64,000 nt of DNA from Iris pallida (lineage: Eukaryota > Streptophyta > Magnoliopsida > Asparagales > Iridaceae). Position 1 is the first letter of the stretch. Each line of letters opens with the position of its first letter. Below the pieces are notes generated by a model. That model was not told the DNA's origin. It made no database searches and saw only the letters and a list, made by a program, of their open reading frames with translations. The position numbers and the translations under genes were made by a program. Shown here one piece after another: positions 20,104 through 31,122 of this stretch. The DNA is taken from contig JANAVB010033216.1 of NCBI GenBank assembly GCA_029216955.1, forward strand, positions 11,057,623 through 11,121,622. The letters are read 5' to 3'.

Positions 20104-23100
20104 TGTAACACCCACTTTTCAAAAATAAGGATAATTTTGAAATTTTGTAGTTATAATCATTTAATAATGATATTTAAATTATATTATGATTTTAGGTGAT
20201 TTTTAATAAATTTAAAACTAGTTAAAATATTGAATTATGATTTGGATGGTTAACTAGTTAAACCCTAGTTTTTCTAAGCCTAGAGACTAACCATGACCAA
20301 GGGAGCCTAGTCATGTGATTAGGATGACTAATTACTACTTTTTAGCCTAAGAATATTTTGGTCATTTTTGGCTTATTAATGAAAGTGAATTTTGATTAAT
20401 TAATATGTGCTAATTGTTAGGTTGAGACTTAACCTAGAATCTTAGCCTAATCTAGATTAGCCTTGAGCTTAGAGTCTTGATTAGGATAACCTAGTAATGA
20501 CAAGATTAAAAATATCTAGATATTTCATAGTAGGATATTTACCCCTTAGGATATTTGTGAAAAAGAAAGCTTTAGGATTATTGAACCAATAGGAAGGCAT
20601 GGAATTGGGTGGACAAGCCTTAGAAACTCATCTACATGTAAAATCTAACCTAAATTCATCTAATAACCAGCCATCAAGTGCCCCCCTCCTATAAAGAATT
20701 CTTAAGAAAACCCTTGCCTTTTTTTACCTCTTCATAGAACCCTAATTGTTCTTCCCCAAATTTTTTCCCCTAATATCCAAATTAAGTCCAAATTGAGTCT
20801 AATCAATTGCATGATCACCCTCTACCATAGTGGAAGCTAGTAGAGACTTGTTAGCTAGGATTTGGAGTGCTTTGGGCAAATTGAAGTTCAAGGGGGAAAC
20901 ACCCATTCTCACCTTTGCATTGAGATTTACTCTCAATAGGTAAATACCATGAAACCTATATAAAATTATGCTTTCTTTTTATTGATGCATACATATAGGT
21001 ATACCCTAGCTGTAGAGTTAGTTTGGTGCTAGGTAGTGTCCATTTCGTGTCCGTATCGGACACGTATCAGTGTCCTTAATAGAGTGTTCGATGAAATGTT
21101 TGTAAGAAATAAATTATGTTAATTTTAAAATCTAATTAAATAGATTTATTGGTTAATATGTGTATAATAATAATTGTAGGGACTGAGTCAAATTTTGGGG
21201 CTTTTTATGTCTAAAACGGACACGCACACACGCGCACATACTCCGTGCACATCCCCTGCTACCCGTGTGTCACTGTAGATACGAAACGCCATGTAGCGGC
21301 CTGCCACTTGGCACAGACCAAGAGGCAGTATCTGATACATCACCCTTGAGTCTCGAGTCGCCTCGTGTGGTATTAGACACGTACTTGCACACGCACGCGA
21401 TTTGCACTGTACTGTGCAGTGGCAAAATCGACTACTGACACGCACTTCATGTCATAGGAGGCCACAACATTGACACTGTGCAGACACATATAAATAAAGC
21501 TTGACACCTAGGCTAACTATTGGACACTTGCACGTGACACAACGTGGAGTGTGTCGTGTCCTGTTGGGCTCGACACCTCAGCACGAGCCTGTACACAGAC
21601 AAGATTTCTGCACCCATATTTTCCCTGTATTGGACACTTCGTGTCCATTCATGTGGACACGAAATAACACCCCTGACATGATCACACGTGGGTGACACCT
21701 CTGCAGACGAGTTATGGGTTTTTGGTTTTCGAATTTGGACTTTTCATGTATCAGTCATCATTTTCCAGTTTATGTTTAAATGAATGAATAGTTGAGATGT
21801 GAATATGTTTTCTGAGAATTTATAATACAGAACATGTTCATAACCATATTGCAATGGGGTAAATGTTAACTATGGTTAGTTTTAAACCTGGGACTGAAAT
21901 GTGTAAGTTAACCTGAGTTGTTGCTAAATAGTAAACTGGGTTGGAAGTTTAACTGAGATGAATGTGTGCATATGAGTTTAAATAAAGTGTTTAACGTGAG
22001 TTTGTGCATAACAGTGATAACTGAGAATGGGTTTGTAATTAGTTAAACTTGAACAGTGAACTGAAATGGGATTTAAAATTAGAAATGAAAACTGGGTTTG
22101 TTGTTTGACTGTTAATGTTATTAAAATATGAGATTAGGGACTTTCATATGAATTATAAGGATATGTATAACTAACATTATGTTAAACTTGAAACTCAAAG
22201 TCTTCATTGAACATGTTAACCCATATACTTTTTTGATTTAGGTTGTATGTTAACTGTTATAGAAAAAAATGCAAACCTGAGATTGTGGAAACGGAAAACT
22301 GAATGATGTGGGACTGGATCCCATTTCCTGAGATTCAATAAACCCTAACCTAAGTTAAGATACCTTGTTTTATTTCTTAATGTTGAAACCTGAAAAACCA
22401 ATACTAAGATGTGAATGTTTAATTCATATGCCATGTTGTTTCATTAGCCCTAACTTCAGTCCATAGCCCTGTACACACACATTCACTCTCTTAAATTCTT
22501 TTTCCTTCTCTTTCTCTCTATATATATGTTCATATATATAGCTTTCCTACATATTTATATATATATTAAATATGTGAGTGATACATATACATGTAATATA
22601 TACATTATGTGAGTAAGTGATGTGCCTTGTTTAGTTTTGTGTTTTGTATTAGCTTGTGATTATAGGCTAAGTATCCTATATGTAATACTTGCTTATATAA
22701 ACTATAGAGTTGACCTAAATTAAACTAGAGTTTACCTAGATTGGACTAGTTGACCTTATTTGACTAGACAGTTGAACAAAAGTCAACATTGAGTCCATAG
22801 GTGACCAATTGACTTAGTTGACTAGAGTTTGACATAGTTGACTTTGACCCCTAGTTGACCAAGTTTGACTTTGACCTAAATTGACCTAGAAATTATGTAG
22901 ATTGCATCGTAAACTTTATTTACCTTATTTTAAACACATTATAACCTGTACTGCTCTATTTAGGACATTGTGACTCCGTTACAGACATAAGATATTACAC
23001 TACTCTCTTCAGAGTGTCAGGCGAGTACATTCTCTGATAGTTCTTTTATTTAATTGTCGATTATTGTATTTCAGTTCTAGTTAGTTCTATTTGATTCTCT

Positions 23101-24303
23101 GTTACAAACACGATTCGATATTTCTGGATCCATTTCATGCGACACTCATTTATTCATGTCTGGCCTCTATTTCTGGAACCACTACTGGCATCACCTACTA
23201 GAATCACCTTGGAATCACTTACTGGTATCATTCATGTTCTGGCTGGACTTGTACTTATTTTCGTGTCGGGTTATGGATTCAGTTGTACTTGTTGGGCGGG
23301 GAAATATTGGAGTAGACATGTGAACATTTCTAAATACTGGAACCACTCCCTTCAAATTATACTGGAATGATAGCCATTCCACACTTGGCCGAGTGTGCGA
23401 TGTGTTATATTACCTACAGCCGTTTACATGTTAATCTCGATATTTTAAAACACACTGTTAGAGTACTGTCTAGACTCACCTTGGAATCTTTGATATCTGA
23501 CTGGAATCAACTTATACTGGACTCATCTTGTACTGGAATCATCTGGTATTAGATTTACATTGTCTGGACTCACATTGGGATTACACTTAACTCATATTAT
23601 ACTGTTTGGACTTATATTATGTTACTCTAGTTCAGCTAGATCGTATTTTACAGTCTTCATTGCCATGTTTCTCCTCTTGTTTAGTTAACTTTTCTTGTAC
23701 CTTAACTGTTTTCCTACATCACTACCTGTATAAAACTGCCATGTTCATTAATATAACTGTCTATAAACTGCTTTATAGTTCTTTGTCATTTACTTGGGAT
23801 TTCTTGATGAGTTGTGCTCGTTCTTGTCCTGACTGGACCTGTTGAAAATATTACAGATGCTTGTCCCGAGGATACTTTCCCTACATACTATGGACCAGGG
23901 GATGTTTTAGATACTTTTGGCCCCGACACTCAGGAGTGATCAGGAGACTAGCTAGTAGACTTGTTTTAGTTTCATGTTTAGAACTTGAATTGTAATAACT
24001 TAAGATATTGAGTTTGTATTGTGTTTGTTTGCGATATTAATATTTAGTAGTTTATATTGTTGTTGTTGTTGTTTAGTCTTTAGTTATAAACTTCTGTGTT
24101 ACCTTATCGTGGTTAGACTGTGATTGAGATTTTATTATATCTATACTTGTCCTCCATTCGGAGTTGAGATTTGACAAGTACATTATATAATTGCATGATT
24201 TTTTGATTAGATACTAACATAGGACAACGTTCTACCGCTGACACTGCGGCGTAGGCTGGATGTACCCACTTCTCGTGTCGTACACTGGGTGTGGGCCGTG
24301 ACA
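20104..24303 (+). mobile_element. Element A 3' LTR (4200 bp)
   Basis: Aligned with 1594-5868, starts TGTAACACCC, ends GTGACA, then CCTTT. It contains the GTGTCC block (21035-21710), with a longer palindrome than the left copy at 21636-21661, and the TTGACC cluster (22709-22887). Confidence 0.9.
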
Positions 24304-24308
24304 CCTTT
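24304..24308. repeat. Target site duplication of element A, right copy (CCTTT)
   Basis: Identical to 1589-1593. Confidence 0.9.
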
Positions 24309-24444
24309 TGGAGCATATATCATTGTACATGTACAGTTATATTGTTAGATGTTGTGACCTAGGATAGCGTTCTACTACCGACACTGCGATATAGGTTGGA
24401 CGTAACCACTTCTCGTGCCCTTACACTGGATACGGGTCGTGACA
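24309..24444 (+). mobile_element. LTR Z, right piece
   Basis: Contains a second, diverged version of the LTR end (GTTCTACTACCGACACTGCG then TACACTGGATACGGGTCGTGACA), finishing at 24444. Together with 1-1588 it gives the same spacing from the GTTGAAAATATTACAG segment to the LTR end as in A. Confidence 0.8.
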
Positions 24445-24670
24445 CGTGGTACTTTTCCTGCGATGGCGTGTGGCGTAGGTAGCTTTAGGTGGCCGACGGT
24501 GGTCGTGGGTGATCTTTGGGGGATCTGGTGTTAGGGTTAGGGTTTATTCGTCGTTCTTTTTGGTTACATATATAGCTTTTGCTAAACGGACAACAGGAGT
24601 CAGATTTGGGGCTCATGGCCTCTGTTTTGAAATTGCTACTGATCCCTTGGAACAGTAGCGAATTGGTGTT
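24445..24670. other. Flank between LTR Z and element C; nothing recognised
   Basis: No second LTR, primer site or coding frame is seen. It has a short TTAGGG/TTTAGGG-like stretch near 24530-24548. It continues at 33788 once element C and one GTGTT are removed, so it is the pre-insertion target of C. Confidence 0.6.
24666..24670. repeat. Target site duplication of element C, left copy (GTGTT)
   Basis: GTGTT precedes the TGTTTGCCAT edge of C; the same five bases follow the TGCTTCTACA edge at 33788-33792. Confidence 0.88.
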
Positions 24671-25015
24671 TGTTTGCCATGAAATATAAAAGAGCAGAAC
24701 AATTATCGGAGGACTGGACTTTTACTTCACGTTACAAACTCGCTTATACAAAGAAAGCCTAGGGACAAAAGCCTAGGTACAGCAGTCTAAGTACAATTGT
24801 TTATTTTAGATTCTGGGGGTGACGATAGAGGCTCGGAAAAGCTACGGTAGCTCTGCCTTACTCCTTGGACGAACGGTATGCAGCCTTAGCTCCAGAAGAT
24901 TGCTCAGCATTGAAGAAATGCTCTCTTTGCTCTCTCTCTGCTTTTTCTCTCCAAGTATTTTGGTGCTCTCTCTGATCTCGAAAAGGGGTCCTCTTGCAAG
25001 GGAATGGCACTTTGC

Positions 25016-25023
25016 TATTTATA
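25016..25023 (-). promoter_or_regulatory. TATA box, C 3' LTR
   Basis: TATAAATA on the minus strand, matched by 32465-32472 in the other LTR. Confidence 0.65.
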
Positions 25024-25384
25024 AGAAGGGAATGCCATCATTAGGGTTTACAATGATTGTCCCTTAAAGTGGCGGCGGCCTATTGATTGATCAATCTGGG
25101 CTATTAATCTTGAGTATGATGAATCTGGGCCATTTAGTGTAGATTGCACCAAATCCTATCAGTAATTAATGCTGATTTGAATAAATCTCCATGATGATGA
25201 TTTGCTGATGTCTGCGAATCTGAATGAATAAATCTGAATCATTCTCTGCCACGTGTCCCCACTGTTTGTTATGATTATTGGGATTCGACCCAATCTAGAG
25301 ATTACTTTGATTGCAGTAGATCTTAATTATTGAGATATAATCGGATTTTAACACGTATCCAGCCACGTGTCCCAACTGCTGTAC

Positions 25385-25910
25385 TCATGAGCCGCATGAA
25401 AGTCATCACACTCAAACCACATGAGAGTCGTCGTGCCCGAATCGTATGAGAGTCTCCATACCCAAACTGTATGAGAGTCGTCATGACCGAGCCGCATGAG
25501 AGTCTTCATACTCGAGCTGTATGAGCGTCGTCGTGCCCAAACCGTATGAGAGTCTCCATACCCGAACCGCATGAGAGTCGTCGTGACCGAGCCGTATGAG
25601 AGTCTTCATACTCGAGCCGCATGAGCATCGTCATGACCGAGCCGCATGAAGAGTCGTCACGACCGAGACGCATGAGCGTCTCCATACTCGAGCCGCATGA
25701 GGGTCTTCATACTCGAGCCGCATGAAGAGCTTATCCGAGCCGCATGAGGCTCCAGATGACTTTCAGTCCGCATGAGTTTCTGAGCCGCATAAGACTCCTT
25801 CTGGCTGAGCCGCATTGGCTTCCATGTTGATTTTGGGCCGCCTAAGGCACCCCTGCTGCTTTTGGGCCGCATGAAGCTTTATGGATTTTGAGCCGCATGA
25901 AGCTCCATGT
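25385..25910. repeat. GCCGCATGA minisatellite, C 3' LTR
   Basis: About 25-base units of the type GAGCCGCATGAGAGTC, TTCATACTC, regular to about 25730, then sparser copies of GCCGCATGA. The same array is in the other LTR. Direct repeats without equal unique spacers, so not a CRISPR. Confidence 0.85.
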
Positions 25911-26039
25911 TACGGAACGAAAGTATGCATTGGGTGAAAGAATGCTACCTTTATGGATTTTGAGCCGCATGAGGGTCTTCATACTCGAGCGGCATAGAGC
26001 TTAGCTCCCGGGGCATGATGAAGTTCTATGCATTGGGTG

Positions 26040-27010
26040 AAAGAATGCTATGGAACAGCTGGGCTCCGAATAGCATGTGATTATGAGGAAAGATGTGGAT
26101 GTACTAGGGGACCTAGTACGGCATTTATGGTCAACAGAGGACATTTGTGGACCTATTATCCTTGGCATACCTTGGTTTTAGGTACGGATAATAAGTTTGA
26201 TAGGGGTACCTAGAACAACTCCGCGGTAAGGCAGATATGGAGGTTCTTGGTATCGGGTGAAAGAATGCCATGGAGCAGCTGGGCTCCCGGGGCATGATGA
26301 GAAATTTGCGGTCAACAGAGGACATTTATGGTCAATCTGAGGACATTTGTGGTCAGCAGAGGACATTTGTGGGCCTATTATCCTTGGCGTACCCTGGCTT
26401 AGGATACAGATAATAGGATGAAAGGGAACCAACATACTTACTCAGAGGTAATGAGGACATGGCTAGCATAAGGGTTTTTCACCGCAGAATTTTCCTACTC
26501 AGACGTAATGAGGACATGGCAGGAGTGGACTCAACGGAGGATATTTGTTGTCAACAGAGGACATTTGTGGGCCTATTACCCTTGGTGTTCCCTGGTTCAG
26601 GGTACGGATAATAAGACGAAAGAGAACCAACATACTTACTCAGAGGTAATGAGGACATGGCAAGTACGAAGATTTTACCGTGGAGTCTTCCTAGTCAGAG
26701 GTAATGAGGACATGGCAGGAGCGGACTCAGCGAAGAATATTTGTGGACCTATTATCCTTGGCGTAGTCCGGTTGTGGGTACAGATAATAAGTCGAAAGGG
26801 AATCATCATACTTACTCAGAGGTAAAGAGGACATGGCAAGCATGAAGGTTTCTTCGACGAGCCTTCCCATTCAGAGGTAACGAGGATATGACATGAGTGG
26901 GTTCAAAGAAGGAGGGTACATAGAACGACTCAGAGGTAATGAGGACATGGAAGTTCTATGTAAAGGGGTGATTTGTTTTTGGCGGAAGTAAAACGATTCA
27001 GAGGTAATGA
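26040..27010 (-). repeat. Two-tier hairpin array of element C
   Basis: Four hairpins (plus coordinates of outer arms): 26154-26161/26186-26193; 26375-26382/26409-26416; 26574-26581/26606-26613 (one mismatch); 26750-26756/26783-26789. The inner stems vary: TACCT/AGGTA, GTACCCT/AGGATAC (one mismatch), CCCT/AGGG, GTA/TAC. They are separated by copies of CAGAGGTAATGAGGACATGG, which reads CATGTCCTCATTACCTCTG in element sense, the same word as in B. Confidence 0.8.
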
Positions 27011-27109
27011 GGACATGGCCGTTTTGGAAATTTGTGGATCTGTTACCCTTTTTGTGCACTGGGAGTGTAGGTAGTGGATCATGAGGGAGGATCTCTTTCA
27101 GTAAGAAAG

Positions 27110-27540
27110 TTCAGAGGTTTGGTCATACATGACTTACTATCTGAAAGAGTGACCGGAATGTGAGTTCAGAGGCACCTGCGGATACATGACTCGATAATCT
27201 GGGAGATTATGAGTTCAGCGGTACGGGAGGGTACATGACTCAATAATCTGGAAGGTTGTGGATGTGAGTTCAGCGGCACCAGCGGGTACATAACTCAATG
27301 ATCTGAAATGTTGTGGGTGTGAGTTCAGCGGCACCAGCGGGTACATAACTCAATGATCTAGAATGTTGTGGATGTGAGTTCAGTGCCACCGGAGGGTACA
27401 TAACTCGTTATTTTGGATATTTGGAGGCGGAATGTGAGTTCAACGGCACCGGGGGGTACGTAACTCACCAATCTTGGAAATTTGGTGGCGGAATGTGAGT
27501 TCAGCGGTACCAGAGGGTACATAACTCAATCATCGGAGAA
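27110..27540 (-). repeat. Second hairpin-type tandem repeat of element C
   Basis: About seven units of roughly 55-65 bases, each with GAGTTCAGCGG at one end and GTACATAACTC (or GACTC) at the other, so GAGTT and AACTC can pair. Inner ACC/GGT or GTAC segments can also pair. Element B has one related copy at 11923-11951. Confidence 0.75.
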
Positions 27541-27550
27541 TATTTTTTTT

Positions 27551-27625
27551 GAGGATGTCGTTTCGGACGTAATACTTCTTCAGGAACTTGCCGTTGATGG
27601 GCAACATGAGCAAGTCTCAGTGTGA
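27551..27625 (-). pseudogene. Integrase C-terminal scar in element C
   Basis: On the minus strand it encodes MLPINGKFLKKYYVR, matching the end of E's integrase (MMPINGKFLKKYYVK at about 59000-59055). It abuts the protease linker (AKYVAAHTE) without reverse transcriptase, RNase H or integrase core. It shows that C descends from a full element by internal deletion. Confidence 0.8.
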
Positions 27626-29131
27626 GCGGCCACATACTTGGCCAGCTCCGACTCTTCTTCGGCCACACCCTGTGTAAATGCAGACAGAGGATGACTTGGG
27701 CAACTTGATTATCAGGGGCTCCATGGGTGGAGCAGAACGTGGGGTTGTTGGCGCACTAGCCACCCCCAGTTTGGTATTCGATACTGGGCGGGGAGTGGTT
27801 GGTTCGCTAGAAGTTCCAGGCCTTGTATCGGGGTAACGACCCTTCTTGGGAAGGCGTATCGTCATTGGCTTGTCGGAGGGATTGAGCTTCTCCGTTTGCG
27901 GTTGGCCGACTCTCGGCAGCCTGATTGTCAGTGGCTCCGTTGAGGGTCTTGGCATTTGGCCGGACCTTGGCAGCCGGATTATCATTTGCTCTTCTTGTGC
28001 CGAGAGGATGATTGCGTCCTTACGCAGAGTGGCGATAAGTGGTGCAGACTTGCCAGGTTTGCGAACTTGGAGGTGGATCGTCAGAGGTTCTTCTGATCCT
28101 GTGGCTGTCTCGGTACGAGCTTGCATATCTCCTTCAGCAAGGTGCTTCTTTGACTTTTCGTACAGACAGGAGTCTGAGTAGTAGGATTCGACCCCTTTGA
28201 AGGGATCGATGTCGGAAAATTCCGTTCTCACAAAGCCGTATTTGTCGACATATTTGAAGCATTGGTGCAGCATGGAAGACACGATCATATAATCGTGTAT
28301 CCACGGGCGCCCCAAGAGGATGTTGTAAGAAGTATCTACATCTATGACGTAGCAGGTGACTTCTGATTGGAGATCACCAATTTAATATTTCAGACGAATC
28401 TTCCCAATCGGGTAGCTCCTGCCCGAATTGAAACCGCTGATGGCGGTGCTTGTAGGCGTCAGGCGATGCATTGGGATACGGAGATGATGTAGCAGACCCT
28501 TCGGGATAATGCTTATGGAAGAGCCAGGATCAATGTGCATCCGATCTACCTTTATGTCACCGATGTATCCGGTGTAGTATAACGGGCGATCGTGCAGATT
28601 GGTTTTGATGAGCATGTCCTGCGGAGTGAAGACGATGTTGGGCATTGCTCCCGTACAGGCGCTGTCTTGGAGATCTGCAGGCGGGTTCTCTCCTGTGAGG
28701 TTGACCTGAGCCAGGTGCGCGTCGGCATTTTGGAGTGCATCGCTCAAAGCTGCTCGTATGTCCTTTGAGAGTCTCAGAAGCTCGTATAATGACAACTTGG
28801 CCGGTGTGTTGGCCAATTGCGCTAAGATGTCGAAGTTGTAGGGCTTCTCCAGCCCTTGTGATGCCTTTTTTCGGAGGGATTTGTCAAAACGAGCCTCCCT
28901 CGGCCTAGGCTTGTCGGTCGTCGTAGGCTGAGCCGGTCCCGGAGCATCAGTTGTAGCGGGCTGATGAACTTCAGCCGAGTTGTCAGCCACGGGTTGAGAT
29001 TGTGCCCCGGACCGCGTGACTACGGCTGTAGCTTCTTCGATATCTGCCGAGATTGTGCGGCAGGTCCTGACTTTTCCACCCTCCTTCTTGCAGATGGAAG
29101 GTGATGTGAGCCGAGTCACTTTCGATACCAA
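27617..29131 (-). pseudogene. Element C protease region and linker
   Basis: One frame with a single in-frame stop (28382-28384), where B has Gln-Ile. N-terminal part: YNFDILAQLANTPAKLSLYE, then IVFTPQDMLIKTNLHDRPLY. The active-site region is IDPGSSISIIPKGLL, with Pro at the usual Thr/Ser of the retropepsin triad. Then YNILLGRPWIHDYMIV (flap and C-terminal part). After it comes a linker with repeats EPLTIHL, EQMIIRLPRS, EPLTIRLPRV, KPMTIRLPKK and EPLIIKLPKS. Function: processing of Gag-Pol in the particle. It is the best preserved protease in the window. Confidence 0.8.
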
Positions 29132-29158
29132 GTCTGGATGGATCCATATGACCTCCCC

Positions 29159-30906
29159 TCACGATGTGGTGAGGGGTACTAGACCAGCAGCCTGATCTCG
29201 GGGAGGTGGAAGATTAACAATCTCCATTGTCGCCAGAGGGATGGGGACCACGCCGTCTTGAGTTTCTGTTGGAGGGAAGCTGCCGAATTGCACTGACACC
29301 ATATTGGTCGCGATTGTTACCTCTTCGAAATCGATAGCCAGAATGTTCGAATCGATGAGATTTTGGATGTACCATTTTAGTTGGTAGCAGTCGTGTGTGG
29401 CATGGTGGACGTAGCGGTGGTAATGGCAGTACTCTGGGTTCTCCATGTCCGTCTGCCGCGGTTCCCATCTTGGTGGAGGAAGCTAAATTCTGTCTCCTTG
29501 TATGAGCATGTCCAAGATGGGCTTGACATGACCGTCTTCGAAGGAGTAAGTGATTTGCGGCCATTGTTGTCTGCCGGCTTTGGCTCAGGTTTCTGCGTTG
29601 TGTCGGCCACCATAGCCTGCTTACCCCTGCTGTCCCGGTTGTTGGAGGGGCTACCCCCATTGGCATTGTTAGGACGCTTGCCCTTATTCTCTCCGTCCGA
29701 GATGTGCAGTCCCAATTGGCGGGCCTTCTTCAATCTTTCTTCGGCGCTTGTGGCACTGATGATGAACGTCTTTCAATCCTTGAATTGAGTTTCGCCCATC
29801 CAGAGACTGATTGTTGGGAGCAATATCTTTTGTCAAATTTCAATCAAGGAGGAATCCGGATTTCCAGATGGCAGCTTCATTGCGGTTTGGCGAAAACGCT
29901 CGATATAGTTTCTTGTTAGCTCTTTCTCCACTTGGACGACGTCCATGAGGGTGGACATTGTGATGTCCTGCCCTACTTTATAAAATCTCTCTAAGAACAT
30001 GCGCTTGAAGCCGACGAAGGAGTGGATGCAGTTGTCTGGCAGGTTGCGGTACCAGTTGAAGGCGATCCCTTCCAATGCCCCGATGAATAATCGTGTGAGA
30101 ATAGCATCGTCATGGGACAGATGGTCGGTGGTGACCTCAAAGTAAGTGATGTACCGACTTGCTGAGGTCTTGCCATCGTAAGGATTGATATTGAATGGCT
30201 TATATCTTGGTGGGAATGGAACGTCCCTCCAGGCAGCAGGGTACGGTTGTCGTATTCTGAGGTCTTGAGAGTTTTCTTGAGCGTGAAACATGGCTCGGAG
30301 CTCCTGGACCTCTTTTCTTGCTTCGCGGGCCTCGTCCACGACGGTAGGGGCCGTTGTTTCAGGAGGATCGTTGCCCGGATTTGGTGCCGCCGAATTTGAG
30401 TTCGTATTGACCGCGGGACCCGCGCTTGTTTGGCCAGGCGTCCCTCCTTGCAGAGTTGGAAGGGCCGCTTTAATCGCGTCTACGAACTTGACCAAAGCAA
30501 GCAAAATGGCTTCGTGACTGTCGATGCGTTGGCGATCACTGGAACCTCCTTGGCTGCTGTCTGTCATGAATACCGTCTTTACGTGAGGAGAGGTGGACGG
30601 AGCGGTGGAGGAAGCGCCCTCCGAATCGTACCCTTGTAGTGAGAAGTCTTCGGGGTATGTAGGTATGTTCTCTTCTGGTTCAGACTTGGAGGGAACAGTA
30701 CCCCCAGTCTTCGAGTTTGTCTCGTCTTGGGAGTTGTGGACGTTCTTGGGGACGTCAGGGTTTGCTGAATCTGATAGGAGAGTTGCCTCCCCTGACTCGT
30801 CTTCTTGGAACATCGGATTGTTGTGGAGGCTCGGAGGGGTGCTGCCTCCAGTCCCGACAACCCCCTGCATTGTGGACGATGAATCTTCCACTGTAGTAGA
30901 TTTCAT
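29159..30906 (-). pseudogene. Element C gag
   Basis: The open stretch 30906-29833 encodes an acidic, Ser/Thr-rich N-terminal part, then EARKEVQELRAMFHAQENSQ, RIRQPYPAAWRDVPFPPRYK, YFEVTTDHLSHDDAILTRLF, and the Gag core IGALEGIAFNWYRNLPDN with MSTLMDVVQVEKELTRNYIE. A stop ends it; the frame continues (KKARQLGLHISDGENKGKRP), shifts near 29560, and ends with a C-X2-H-X4-H-X4-C finger (CHYHRYVHHATHDCYQLK). Gag makes the particle. Two lesions (one stop, one frameshift) separate it from an open Gag-Pro frame. Confidence 0.82.
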
Positions 30907-31122
30907 CTTAGAGCGAGTACCTTGGAAAACTCCGGTGGTGGGTGCCCGCTTGGACGATAGTCTTTTAGTCGAAGTGGTTAAAATCTTTGGGCTGGGAACA
31001 TTTGTCTTCTTCCATCTTCCATCAGCGGGGACTTTCCGAGCAGAGTTGCAGGAGACGACGGGAAGTACCTCGTCTTCTGAAGACGGCTGTTGCAGTCTTT
31101 GAAAGACGGACTGCCGGTCTTC

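Larger units (their letters stand above)
1594..24303 (+). mobile_element. Element A: gag-only Tekay-like LTR retrotransposon, host of nested element B
   Basis: Two long direct repeats (1594-5868 and 20104-24303), each starting TGTAACACCC and ending GTGACA, are flanked by an exact CCTTT duplication. Between them are a degenerate primer site, a gag gene, and a polypurine tract just before the right LTR. Gag ends about 150 bases before the right LTR, so protease, reverse transcriptase, RNase H and integrase are absent. This is the architecture of non-autonomous elements that keep terminal repeats and gag only. Element B (6170-18638) is inserted in the gag gene. Tekay/Del assignment rests on LTR termini, polypurine tract context and gag type, not on a polymerase. 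Confidence 0.88.
24671..25993 (-). mobile_element. Element C 3' LTR (U3 start missing)
   Basis: Aligned with 32119-33380: same edge (TGTTTGCCATGAAAT vs TGTTTTCCATGAAAT), same TATA (25016-25023 on minus) and the same minisatellite. Alignment with the right LTR stops near CGAGCGGCATAGAG (about 25988-26001). The expected TGTAGAAGCAT start and polypurine tract are not found, so about 400 bases of U3 are absent or replaced. A short duplication (TATGCATTGGGTGAAAGAA at 25924 and 26027) marks rearrangement here. The exact inner edge is uncertain. Confidence 0.75.

Noticed and set aside
24528..24550. Telomere-like GGGTTAGGGTTTA
   Set aside because: Only two or three imperfect units; too short for an interstitial telomere array.
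25348..25872. Repeat-containing frames on the minus strand of C's LTR minisatellite
   Set aside because: The repeats are at the DNA level; frames differ between the two LTRs and no start context or domain is present.
25385..25910. Regular repeats of about 25 bases that look like a CRISPR array
   Set aside because: There are no unique spacers of equal length; units are contiguous and diverged, lie in both LTRs of a retrotransposon, and the context is plant nuclear.
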